NCBI GenBank assembly: GCA_023639215.1
Contig: CP097899.1
Span: 4,460,001 to 4,524,000 of the forward strand
Length of the DNA stretch: 64,000 nucleotides
Direction of reading: 5' to 3'
DNA from: Candidatus Pristimantibacillus lignocellulolyticus
GTDB lineage: Bacteria > Bacillota > Bacilli > Paenibacillales > Paenibacillaceae
A model generated the notes under the pieces. The model saw only the letters and a program-made list of their open reading frames with translations, had not been told where the DNA came from and ran no database searches. How positions within the stretch are numbered: position 1 is the stretch's first letter; every line of letters begins with the position of its first letter. Made by a program: the position numbers and the translations under genes. Below, in pieces: positions 32,787-40,891 of this stretch.

Positions 32787-33770
32787 TTAACCCAATCCTT
32801 CAACCTTGAGTACTTTTTCAGTATCTTCTTTTTTCCTCTTCAACCGTTTTGCAATATCAAGATATCGATTCATCTCATGCATAAGCATCAATAATGAAGC
32901 TCTTATCTCAAATTCATCCCTTGTCAGAGGAAGTGGCATCTCACGAAACTGTTGACTTAGTGCTTGAAGCTTGTCCTTTACTTCTCCAACGTAAACTTCA
33001 GAACGAGTGTCTCGGCCTAACTGTTCTAGGAGATCGGCAATATGATTACTATGTTCTACATGTCCATTAATAAGTGCAACTTTTTCCATCATCTGATCAA
33101 TCGAATCTAGTTGCTGCCTTCGCATTTCAAAATATGTAGACCAATAGGCTTCCATTTCCCAGAAGCGGTTTTCTTTGCTTCGAATGGAAAGTGTACTACC
33201 TTTCTTAATGGCTGCATCTACTTCAAGCAATTCCTCTCCGCTCCAAATATATGTCTGATCTCTAAGTGTGATTGCCATTTTACTAAAGATGAGGCAATAC
33301 TTCTCATCAATTTCAGCTCTTAGTTTTTGAATAGAATGATCATCTTTAGGCATGTACACCATGTTAATAACCGTCGCTGAACCGAGCCCAACTAATAATA
33401 AACATATTTCATTCCAAATTAGTGCTGGGGTAACTTCTCCAAACGTATATAAATGGAAGACAATAACACAACTCGTTACAATCCCTTCCTTTAAGTTAAA
33501 TCGAGAAAGTATTGGGAATGAAATAAGTATGAAAATAGCTACTGTCCAATAATAAAACCCTAATATCACGAAAATAAGCGAAGCTAATCCTAATCCAAAG
33601 ACAGATGCAAGAAATCGTTCTGCCGTCTTCGTAATCCCCTTCATTCTGGTCACTTCTACACCTAGTATTGCTAATATCCCCGCTGACAGTGCAGGTTTTA
33701 AGTCAAAGTAACTCGCCAGATAAATGGCTATAATTGTTGCGATTGCTGTTTTAATAATCCGTATTCCCAT
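32787..33770 (-). CDS. ArAE/FUSC-type aromatic acid exporter family membrane protein
   Basis: 327 residues from ATG 33770 (ACGGAG eight bases upstream; an earlier in-frame ATG adds 21 residues without RBS). N-terminal half has about five membrane segments (IIKTAIATIIAIYLASYF, FGLGLASLIFVILGFYYW, ATVINMVYM), starting MGIRIIKTA as in DUF939 proteins; the C-terminal half is a cytosolic helical domain with coiled-coil character (MRRQQLDSIDQMMEKVALI). Related to p-hydroxybenzoate efflux AaeB-type proteins; substrate unknown. Confidence 0.8.
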   Translation of the reverse strand: MGIRIIKTAIATIIAIYLASYFDLKPALSAGILAILGVEVTRMKGITKTAERFLASVFGLGLASLIFVILGFYYWTVAIFILISFPILSRFNLKEGIVTSCVIVFHLYTFGEVTPALIWNEICLLLVGLGSATVINMVYMPKDDHSIQKLRAEIDEKYCLIFSKMAITLRDQTYIWSGEELLEVDAAIKKGSTLSIRSKENRFWEMEAYWSTYFEMRRQQLDSIDQMMEKVALINGHVEHSNHIADLLEQLGRDTRSEVYVGEVKDKLQALSQQFREMPLPLTRDEFEIRASLLMLMHEMNRYLDIAKRLKRKKEDTEKVLKVEGLG

Positions 33771-33918
33771 CTGACTGCTCCGTTTCTTTGCTAGAAAATA
33801 TTCAAAAAGTTCGATAATTATGATAAATTCCAAATCATTGACTCTTCCAATTTAGATAAATCATTCGAACTTTTTGAACGTTCAATGTTTAATTCTTTGT
33901 TACTAGTATAACTATTGG

Positions 33919-34737
33919 TCACCGTTCTTTCCACCCAGAAGTTATTTTTCGCTCTACAATACTAACAACTTGGTACATAAACGTAGCAACGACAGCAATA
34001 ACAACTAGAGTAGATAATACTAACGTGAAATTGAATACTTGAAAACCATAAATTATTAAATAACCTAATCCAGAGCGGGCAACTAAAAACTCACCTACGA
34101 TAACACCTATCCAAGACAAACCAACATTCACTTTTAGCGTCGATATTATTACAGGAAATGACGAAGGTAAAATAACATAATAGAAGCTTTGAAAGCGGTT
34201 TGCCCCAAATAATGCTACAACCTTTAAATAACCTTGTTCCGTTTCACGAAATCTATTGTAAATGTTAATCGTTGTGATTATAACCGTTACTAACAACGTA
34301 ATCGCGACGATCGAATCAAAACCAGGTCCTAACCCTACAATTAGCAGCGGTCCGAGCGCTACCTTTGGCATACTGTTGAGTACAACGAGAATCGGATCTA
34401 CAACTCTGGCCACGAATGGAAACCACCATAATAATGCGGCTAGTATAGTACCAAGTAATGTCCCTAATAGAAAACCTGCTATTGTTTCTGCAACTGTAAT
34501 TCCGATATGAGGTAATATCGAGCCGTCGGAAATCGTTGTATATAAATGCAAAGCAATTTTACTAGGTGAACTGAAAATGAGCGGGTCTACGAGTTTGGAT
34601 TTACTGGCAAGCTCCCAACATATAATGAACGATACTACTAGAAGGAATTGTGTTAGTAGAACAAGTAATGTTTTTAGCTTTTTGTTACGTTTATATATAA
34701 GATACAACTGCTTATGCTCTCCAACATACTTATCCAT
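33919..34737 (-). CDS. ABC transporter permease (SsuC/TauC/ThiX type)
   Basis: 272 residues with six predicted membrane segments and the EAA-type cytoplasmic loop (YLKVVALFGANRFQSFYYVILPSSFPVI). N-terminal start of the transport domain reads IGITVAETIAGFLLGTLLG. Together with the ATPase (stop and start adjacent at 34737/34738) and the binding lipoprotein it forms a three-gene importer for nitrate, sulfonate, taurine or a thiamine precursor; the substrate cannot be decided. Confidence 0.88.
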   Translation of the reverse strand: MDKYVGEHKQLYLIYKRNKKLKTLLVLLTQFLLVVSFIICWELASKSKLVDPLIFSSPSKIALHLYTTISDGSILPHIGITVAETIAGFLLGTLLGTILAALLWWFPFVARVVDPILVVLNSMPKVALGPLLIVGLGPGFDSIVAITLLVTVIITTINIYNRFRETEQGYLKVVALFGANRFQSFYYVILPSSFPVIISTLKVNVGLSWIGVIVGEFLVARSGLGYLIIYGFQVFNFTLVLSTLVVIAVVATFMYQVVSIVERKITSGWKER

Positions 34738-35529
34738 CTAATCATTTCCTCCTCTATCCATTTCTTCATCTAACTCATTCCATATTTCGTCGAAGTACGA
34801 CTGGTATTTAGGATGTTTTCTAGCTTCAATCGGACCAGCGGCTCTCATATCTCTTGGTATCGTTACAATTTTTCGAATATGACCTGGATTTCTCCCTAGC
34901 ACCACAATTCGATCACTAATGGCTACCGCCTCTGCAAGATCATGGGTAACAAGGACAGCCGTTTTCCCCATTCGATCTAGCGTTGACTGCACAAGCTCTT
35001 CAAGTTGCATTTTTATATGCAGATCTAGAGCAGAAAAAGGTTCATCTAATAACAATATCTCAGGTTCAGTAATAAGTGTTCTTGCTAAAGCTACACGTTG
35101 TCGCATTCCACCAGATAATTGATGTGGGTATTTATGAGCGGTATCTTCGAGACCAAGCTCAAATAGTAACTGCTCCGTTTTCTCTACTAATTCCTTCGTA
35201 CGTTGTTTGCGAATATCGAGGCCAATCATTGCATTTCTTTGGATACTTAACCAAGGAAACAAATAATCTTGTTGTTGCATATAACCAAGCTTTGGATTGG
35301 GAGAAAGTATATTCTCCCCCATCACCTTTAGTTCTCCATAAGTGGGTTTAATTAAACCCGCTATAATATTAAGGATCGTTGTCTTTCCACAACCACTAGG
35401 TCCAACAAGACTTATAAATTCTCCCTTATGCACGACAAGATTAACATGATCTACTGCTAATGCGGCTCCTGCATCATTGACATAAATATGGGAGAGATCT
35501 TTAAGTTCTAATATTACCTCTTTGTTCAT
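34738..35529 (-). CDS. ABC transporter ATP-binding protein (SsuB/TauB type)
   Basis: 263 residues. Walker A GPSGCGKTTILN, Q-loop GYMQQQDYLFPWLS, signature LSGGMRQRVALAR, Walker B ILLLDEPFSALD and H-loop VLVTHDLAEA are all intact. The ~20 C-terminal residues are acidic. Middle gene of the importer operon. Confidence 0.92.
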   Translation of the reverse strand: MNKEVILELKDLSHIYVNDAGAALAVDHVNLVVHKGEFISLVGPSGCGKTTILNIIAGLIKPTYGELKVMGENILSPNPKLGYMQQQDYLFPWLSIQRNAMIGLDIRKQRTKELVEKTEQLLFELGLEDTAHKYPHQLSGGMRQRVALARTLITEPEILLLDEPFSALDLHIKMQLEELVQSTLDRMGKTAVLVTHDLAEAVAISDRIVVLGRNPGHIRKIVTIPRDMRAAGPIEARKHPKYQSYFDEIWNELDEEMDRGGND

Positions 35530-35550
35530 GACAGTCTCTCCTATAACGAA

Positions 35551-36555
35551 TTATTGATCAATTGCAGTTTGAGCGAATGTTGTATTTACAATTTCACTAT
35601 GCTCAGTACGTGCTTTCAATTCGCCTGCACTTGTCATTACATCGAGTAAATTGTTCCATTCTTGTTCATCAACAATCGGATCCGTTGCATAAGAACCTTG
35701 TTGCTTATAGCGCTCAATAGAACTAACCATAATTTCACGATCAACATTTTCGAAATATGGTGCTACTACATCAGCAATTTCAGCAGCTGTATGCTCATTT
35801 ACCCATAATTGAGCTTTATAAACTGCATCAGTAAATGATTGAACGACATCTTTGTTTTTGTCGATATAGCTTTGTTTCGTCATGAATACGGTATACGGTA
35901 AATGTCCGCTTTCTACTCCGAAAGATGCTACAACATGACCAATACCTTCTTTTTCAAAAATAGATGCCGTTGGTTCAAATAATTGTACATACTCACCAGT
36001 ACCAGATGAAAATGCAGGAGCAATATTGGCAAAGTCTACATTTTGAATTAATTCAAGGTCATTTTGCGGATCAATATTATACTTTTTCAACGTGAATTCT
36101 CCAGCCATTTGTGGCATGCCACCTTTCCTTTGCCCAAGGAAAGTCTTGTCACGTAATGACTCCCAACTAAAGTTATCATCTTTTTCACGAGCAACTAGGA
36201 AAGTACCATCCGTTTGTGTCAGTTGTGCAAAGTTGATAATCGCATCATCCGTACCTTGTTGCGTTACGTAGATTGAAGTCTCTGATCCAACTAGAGCAAC
36301 ATCAATAACATTAGAAAGTAGCGAAGTCATTGTTTTGTCGCCACCAGGTGTTGTAGTTAGTTCAATTTTTATGCCTTCCGCTTCAAAAAATCCTTTTTCA
36401 ATCGCTACGTATTGTGGAGCATAGAACAAAGATCTCGTGACCTCGCCAATTCGGACTACTGTTGATTCCTTCTCACCCTTACTACAACCACTTAATATAG
36501 CTGATGTAGCAACTATCACCGCAATCAACATCAGTAAAGTTCTGCTATGTTTCAT
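35551..36555 (-). CDS. ABC transporter substrate-binding lipoprotein (SsuA/ThiY-like)
   Basis: 334 residues from ATG 36555 (GGGAGTGA upstream). Lipobox LSGC, then a periplasmic-binding fold: VVRIGEVTRSLFYAPQYVAI, EKGFFEAEGIKIEL, GGDKTMTSLLSNVIDVALVG, LGQRKGGMPQMAGEFTL. This NMT1/SsuA pattern is shared by sulfonate, nitrate and pyrimidine (thiamine precursor) binders; B. subtilis YtlA is of the same group. First gene of the operon. Confidence 0.87.
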   Translation of the reverse strand: MKHSRTLLMLIAVIVATSAILSGCSKGEKESTVVRIGEVTRSLFYAPQYVAIEKGFFEAEGIKIELTTTPGGDKTMTSLLSNVIDVALVGSETSIYVTQQGTDDAIINFAQLTQTDGTFLVAREKDDNFSWESLRDKTFLGQRKGGMPQMAGEFTLKKYNIDPQNDLELIQNVDFANIAPAFSSGTGEYVQLFEPTASIFEKEGIGHVVASFGVESGHLPYTVFMTKQSYIDKNKDVVQSFTDAVYKAQLWVNEHTAAEIADVVAPYFENVDREIMVSSIERYKQQGSYATDPIVDEQEWNNLLDVMTSAGELKARTEHSEIVNTTFAQTAIDQ

Positions 36556-36704
36556 AGCATTCACTCCCTTTCTTTAATGTGCTATAGCCTATTCAGCGGA
36601 ATCTCACATGGTGAAAAAGTTGTTGAAGATTTTAATATAAGCAGCTCTTATAGTACTTTTCCAGCATTATGAGGTGTTTCAAAAAAGTGCATCATGTTCC
36701 AAGT

Positions 36705-36950
36705 GCTCTACGAAAGGGAATTTTACCCTTCATTCTGCTCACTGGCACCTTTTGCGCTCGATGAAAGGGATTATTGCCCTTCATTCTGCCCACTCCCACC
36801 ATTTGTGCTCGATGAACGGGATTTTTACCCTTCATTACGTTCATTCCCACCTTTTGCATTCAATGAAAGGTTTTTTTACCCTCCATTACGCTCTATCCCA
36901 CCATGTGTGCTCCATGAACGGGGTTTACACCCTTCATTCTGCTCAACGTA
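36705..36950. repeat. 51-bp tandem repeat, nearly five copies
   Basis: Units start at 36705, 36756, 36807, 36858 and 36909 with no spacer. Each contains GAAAGGG-6 to 8 bases-CCCTTC, a small hairpin, followed by ATTCTGCTCA and CCCACC-TTTG. The 51-base period keeps long frames open on the plus strand, but no start with RBS exists. This fills the 36556-37017 gap upstream of the ABC operon, together with a terminator. Confidence 0.85.
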
Positions 36951-36954
36951 TACA

Positions 36955-36999
36955 AACAAAAAAAGCCTTGGTCACGACAGAACATCGTGCCCAAGGCTT
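36955..36999 (-). terminator. Terminator of the M32 carboxypeptidase gene
   Basis: On the minus strand AAGCCTTGG-CACGA-loop-TCGTG-CCAAGGCTT followed by TTTTTTTGTTTG. Confidence 0.9.
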
Positions 37000-37017
37000 A
37001 TATAGTATTAACTAAGA

Positions 37018-38526
37018 TTAAACTTCTTCCAAGCGGTAAATATCTTTATACTTGTTCTTCAAGTATTCAACTAAATACTGTGGATTTAACGCTTCATTCG
37101 TAATGTCTTGAACAAGTTCACTCGGTGATTTCATCTTACCATATTGATAAATTCGCTCCGCTAACCAGTCTCTAATCGGATGTAAATCTCCCGCTTCTAC
37201 TTTAGCCCATACATCTGGCATATCCTGCTCTAACGTATTCATAAATTGCGCAGCATACATGTTACCTAGAGAATACGAAGGGAAATATCCAAACGCACCG
37301 CCCGACCAATGTACATCTTGTAGTACGCCTTCAGCATTATTAGGAGGCGTCACACCCAAATATTGCTCATACTTTTCATTCCAAACTTTTGGAAGATCTT
37401 TGGCTTGCAATCCTTCATTAAAGATCATCTTCTCAATTTCGTATCGAATGATGATGTGTAAGTTATACGTCAATTCATCAGCCTCAATACGAATAAGTTG
37501 TGGTTTAACTACATTGTTACCACGATAGAATGTATCCATATCAATAGAAGCTAACTGTGGGAATTTAGATTGCAACTCCGCATAATAGGCATTCCAGAAC
37601 GGTCTACTACGACCTATTACATTTTCCCAAAATCTTGATTGTGATTCATGAATTCCCATGGATGTACCTGTGCATAGCGTAGTTCCGATTAATTCGTCCG
37701 CTATATTCTGTTCATACATCGCATGGCCACCTTCATGAATAGTACCGAATAGAGCACTCGTTACATCATTAGGCAGGTATCTCGTTGTAATACGAACATC
37801 ACCAGGGTTTAGTCCAGTTGCAAACGGATGGACACTTTCATCCAGTCTTCCCGCTTCAAAATCAAAGCCCATTTGCTCCAGTATAAATCTGCTATATGCT
37901 TTCTGCTGCTCTACAGCAAAGCTCTGTTCTAAGAAATCAGTTCGTGGCTGATACGGACTAGCTGCAATTTTCTCAGCTAGTGGCACAAGTTGATCACGCA
38001 AATCTCCAAAGATCTGATCAAGCTCAGCAACGGTCATACCTGGCTCATATTGATCAAGCAATGTATCATAACGTGTTGCTTTGACTCCCCATAGATCAAT
38101 CATTTCATTTGTAATCGTAATAATTTCATCTAATAAAGGTTGGAAACTATCGTAGTCGTTCTCTTCTTTGCAAACTTCCCATTTGGATTCCGCTTGCGCC
38201 GTAAGAATAACATACTTCTGATACAAAGCAGGTGGAATTTTAACGCTGCGATCATAATCTTTGCGCGATTCTTTCACTAAAATTTGATCTAGTGGACTTA
38301 ACTCGTTCCATACTTCTTCGCTTTCAAGCTCAGTCAATAAAGTACCTAGCAGTTGTGAAGTTGAGCGAGCGAACATTTCAGCTGATAATGTTCCAATTAC
38401 TTGTGAACGTGTGTCCATTCCTTTTCGAGGTGCTCCAGTACGCAAATCCCAATATAGAACAGCAAGTGCTTCCTCGTACTGTTTAATTTCTGTATTAATG
38501 TGTCGGAATTGTTCAAGTGGTTTCAT
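37018..38526 (-). CDS. Carboxypeptidase M32 (Taq/YpwA type)
   Basis: 502 residues, mainly alpha helical. Zinc motif HEGGHAMYEQ (HExxH) with the downstream ESQSRFWEN Glu, plus family motifs VLYWDLRTGAP, DVRITTRY, ADELTYNLHIIIRYEIE and DVHWSGGAFGYFPSYSLG. M32 enzymes remove C-terminal residues broadly except Pro, in the cytosol. B. subtilis YpwA is the likely orthologue. Single gene with own terminator. Confidence 0.95.
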   Translation of the reverse strand: MKPLEQFRHINTEIKQYEEALAVLYWDLRTGAPRKGMDTRSQVIGTLSAEMFARSTSQLLGTLLTELESEEVWNELSPLDQILVKESRKDYDRSVKIPPALYQKYVILTAQAESKWEVCKEENDYDSFQPLLDEIITITNEMIDLWGVKATRYDTLLDQYEPGMTVAELDQIFGDLRDQLVPLAEKIAASPYQPRTDFLEQSFAVEQQKAYSRFILEQMGFDFEAGRLDESVHPFATGLNPGDVRITTRYLPNDVTSALFGTIHEGGHAMYEQNIADELIGTTLCTGTSMGIHESQSRFWENVIGRSRPFWNAYYAELQSKFPQLASIDMDTFYRGNNVVKPQLIRIEADELTYNLHIIIRYEIEKMIFNEGLQAKDLPKVWNEKYEQYLGVTPPNNAEGVLQDVHWSGGAFGYFPSYSLGNMYAAQFMNTLEQDMPDVWAKVEAGDLHPIRDWLAERIYQYGKMKSPSELVQDITNEALNPQYLVEYLKNKYKDIYRLEEV

Positions 38527-38590
38527 ACATTATCATCCTTTCCTATGTAACCTAAAAATGAATCCATTTCAGTAATAACCATAAACATTG

Positions 38591-38620
38591 TTGCCATTTC
38601 ACTCAAATAAACTCTATAAT
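38591..38620 (+). promoter_or_regulatory. Sigma-A promoter of the HesB-like gene
   Basis: TTGCCA, 18-base spacer, TATAAT, 46 bases before the start codon at 38667. Confidence 0.55.
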
Positions 38621-38666
38621 CAACTATACTATATTCATGAATCTAATGCCAAAGGTGAGGTTAAAT

Positions 38667-38984
38667 ATGCAAATTACATTTACACCATCCGCTCAAGAAC
38701 AATTAATGCCAATTTTAGCTTCGACTCATAAAAAACTAAAATTTCTTCATGATTCAAAAGGTAGCGGATGTGCTGACAATGGCGTTGCTACTTTAGAATT
38801 TATTGAAGAACCTTCTATTGACGATGTCGAAGGAATTGCTGCACCATTTCCTTTCTATTATGAGCCAAGACATAAAGTGTATTACGAAGATCATATGAAA
38901 ATGGATTACAACACGAATACACGTAGCTTTATATTAAAGAGTGACAGTCAAATATATAATAGCCATGTACGAATCATCCGATAA
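38667..38984 (+). CDS. HesB-like iron-sulfur biosynthesis family protein (YqkB type)
   Basis: 105 residues from ATG 38667 (AAAGGTGAGG upstream). MQITFTPSAQEQLMPIL, then KLKFLHDSKGSGCADNGVATL, and YYEDHMKMDYNTN match the Fe-S_biosyn/HesB fold of the YqkB subgroup, which lacks the C-terminal Cys-x-Cys of true A-type carriers; only one Cys (GSGC) is present. An Fe-S role is therefore uncertain. Confidence 0.82.
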   Translation: MQITFTPSAQEQLMPILASTHKKLKFLHDSKGSGCADNGVATLEFIEEPSIDDVEGIAAPFPFYYEPRHKVYYEDHMKMDYNTNTRSFILKSDSQIYNSHVRIIR

Positions 38985-38989
38985 AAACA

Positions 38990-39046
38990 AAAAAAGGGCG
39001 CTATAACCACTAATTATCATTCAAAGTGGTTGTAACGTCCTTTCTA
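38990..39046. terminator. Bidirectional terminator
   Basis: AGGGCG-TATAACCACT pairs with AGTGGTTGTA-CGTCCT; A-run before, TTTCT after. Lies after the HesB-like gene. Confidence 0.8.
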
Positions 39047-39136
39047 TTGCATTTAGTGAAACATCCTTTATTTCACAAAGCAAGTAAACCGTCCTTAAAG
39101 TAGATACAGAGTAAAATATATATTAATTTAATTAGC

Positions 39137-39676
39137 CTATTCTGTCTTCTCCGTATTACTGCGACTCAATGTTTTCTTCTCTAGTGCTACTTGTCTTGCA
39201 GAAATAACGTCACTGCGATCTCGCAACTTATGTCGATGAATGATATCATCGGTTGTCTCTTCACTAGATAATCCCCAACGTAAATCACGCAAAGCGGTTT
39301 CGTGTTCACATTGCTTACGTAATTGATCATCTACAATATTAAACATCATATCTTCATAAGGTAATTGTAACTGACAAGCTTGCACATGCTGTTGCAATTG
39401 TAGAAGTAGATCTTGAAGGTTAACTCCTAATACAACTTGTGGTTGCGGAGTTAATTTATGAATAGCAGACTCATACATCAGTCGTGCTCCACGCAAATTA
39501 TGTCTACGCTCATGATATTGACCTACTGCAACTTGAATGCAACCTACCCAAAATGCTTCATAGCCGTCTGAAGGGTTTTCTTTCCAATATTCTTCTAACA
39601 ATTCATGACATTCGAAGTAATCCCTAGTTGCATGAAATTCAATTAAATAGTTAATATATTCCACTGGGTAGATCAT
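39137..39676 (-). CDS. DUF309 domain protein
   Basis: 179 residues. N-terminal part YLIEFHATRDYFECHELLEE, YWVGCIQVAVGQYHERRHNL-like sequence and NLRGARLMYESAIHKL fit DUF309, a helical hairpin family with conserved His and Glu residues. The C-terminal 60 residues are charged and poorly conserved. B. subtilis YpuF is a likely relative. Function unknown. Confidence 0.85.
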   Translation of the reverse strand: MIYPVEYINYLIEFHATRDYFECHELLEEYWKENPSDGYEAFWVGCIQVAVGQYHERRHNLRGARLMYESAIHKLTPQPQVVLGVNLQDLLLQLQQHVQACQLQLPYEDMMFNIVDDQLRKQCEHETALRDLRWGLSSEETTDDIIHRHKLRDRSDVISARQVALEKKTLSRSNTEKTE

Positions 39677-39784
39677 TTTCTATCACCTACAAAATAATTA
39701 TTAGATAAAAGTGAAACCAATGTATATAATAGACGTATTGCTTTACGATAGCAACTTTAAGCTACTTTTCAGGAGGGACTTATT

Positions 39785-40279
39785 TTGAAGAAAAAAGGAT
39801 TTATCACAATGCTTGTTCTTACCGTGTTTCTATCTTTGAGCCTTGGCTTTGGTGACACAGCTGATGCAAAAAGAGGTGGCGGCGGGTTCAAATCTAACAA
39901 GCAAAGCTACACACAAAAGAGCGATAGTACAACACAATCAGGCAGTTCTTCCAGCACAACTTCAGGTACAAAATCAACTACAGGTGCAGCAAACACAGCT
40001 AAAACTGGCGGTTTATTCGGCGGAAGTTCCTTCATGAAAGGAATGATGATTGGTGGATTAGCTGGTATGTTATTCGGTGGCATGTTCGCAGGTATGGGTG
40101 GATTTGGTGAAATTCTTGGTTTGCTAGTTAACCTTGCTGCAATCATGGCAGTGTTCATGATTATTCGTGCAGCTTGGACATACATTCGCAATAACAAAAA
40201 GCCAGCAGCAGCTGGTCACTATCAAGATCGTAACCGTCGTGATGATGAAGATGATCGTAATCAAAGAGGTCCTTTCTAA
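39785..40279 (+). CDS. Membrane protein with Gly-rich secreted N-terminus, Tim44-like type lacking the Tim44 domain
   Basis: 164 residues, TTG start after AGGAGGGACTTATT. Signal-like segment (residues 5-25), then DAKRGGGGFKSNKQSYTQKS and a Ser/Thr linker, GGLFGGSSFMKGMM, two Gly-rich hydrophobic segments (GGLAGMLFGGMFAGMGG; ILGLLVNLAAIMAVFMIIRA) and a charged tail. This is the N-terminal half of bacterial Tim44-domain membrane proteins without the lipid-binding domain. Two bases separate it from the YxcD-like gene, so they act together. Confidence 0.75.
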   Translation: MKKKGFITMLVLTVFLSLSLGFGDTADAKRGGGGFKSNKQSYTQKSDSTTQSGSSSSTTSGTKSTTGAANTAKTGGLFGGSSFMKGMMIGGLAGMLFGGMFAGMGGFGEILGLLVNLAAIMAVFMIIRAAWTYIRNNKKPAAAGHYQDRNRRDDEDDRNQRGPF

Positions 40280-40281
40280 TC

Positions 40282-40569
40282 ATGAGAATATACACTAATG
40301 AGATTATTAATGCTATCTGTGTAAATATAGCTGATCGTCGCGGTGTAAAACCTAACGATGTAGAGGTTCAACTTGCTTGGGATGAAGAGTATGGATATAC
40401 AGCTGAGATCTGGGTAACTGGTCGTTCTCAATATATTATTCAATCGAATATTCTTGAAGCGCTTGAACAATATTTCTACAGTGAATATCAAATGCGAGTA
40501 TTCCGTTCAGATATTACGCTTGGAATTGACGAAGAATCAGAACAATTTTGGGCAGAGACTCGTTCTTAA
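40282..40569 (+). CDS. YxcD family protein (DUF2653)
   Basis: 95 residues. MRIYTNEIINAICVNIADRR, VKPNDVEVQLAWDEEYGYTA and EIWVTGRSQYI cover the DUF2653 family, named after B. subtilis YxcD. Single alpha/beta domain, soluble, acidic. Second gene of the operon with the Gly-rich membrane protein; function unknown. Confidence 0.82.
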   Translation: MRIYTNEIINAICVNIADRRGVKPNDVEVQLAWDEEYGYTAEIWVTGRSQYIIQSNILEALEQYFYSEYQMRVFRSDITLGIDEESEQFWAETRS

Positions 40570-40586
40570 GCTCTCCCCTAACACTT

Positions 40587-40627
40587 AAAACGCAATATAG
40601 TCAGAAATGACTATATTGCGTTTTTTC
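40587..40627 (+). terminator. Rho-independent terminator
   Basis: AAAACGCAATATAGTCA-GAAA-TGACTATATTGCGTTTT and TTT, perfect stem. Confidence 0.95.
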
Positions 40628-40794
40628 ATTTTCACATATTAAGACTGAAATCTAATTACCCCCTATTATGATTGTGCAGTTAAGTACATATTATGCTATT
40701 TTCTTCAATTCTCATAATCTACCAAGTAACATTTCATAGTTTTTCACGTTATACTAGTTATATGCGGATAAATTTGTAATTAGGAATTTTATCA

Positions 40795-40880
40795 GTTTAC
40801 TAGAAAAGTTTAGACCATGCTTCCGTTGCTACTTTTCTTTACTAGGAAGTTTAGCTGTTTACTAGAAAAGTTTTAGGAGA
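40795..40880 (+). promoter_or_regulatory. Leader hairpin element before the GH18 gene
   Basis: GTTTACTAGAAAAGTTTAG, then TGCTTCCGTTGCTACTTTTC, TTTACTAGG, ~15 bases, then GTTTACTAGAAAAGTTTTAG ending in GGAG. Same order as the elements before glnA, ponA and mutS. The ACTTTTC arm can pair with either GAAAAGT. The rest of the 40570-40891 gap is A+T-rich without a gene. Confidence 0.65.
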
Positions 40881-40891
40881 GTGATTCGTTC

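Noticed and set aside
36674..37015. Two overlapping long plus-strand reading frames (113 and 103 codons)
   Set aside because: Both are produced by the 51-bp tandem repeat, whose period is a multiple of three; neither has a ribosome binding site and they end in the terminator of the carboxypeptidase gene.
39907..40197. 96-codon minus-strand frame rich in Pro and Ile
   Set aside because: It is the complement of the Gly-rich membrane protein gene (GGT/GGC read as ACC/GCC); no start signals.
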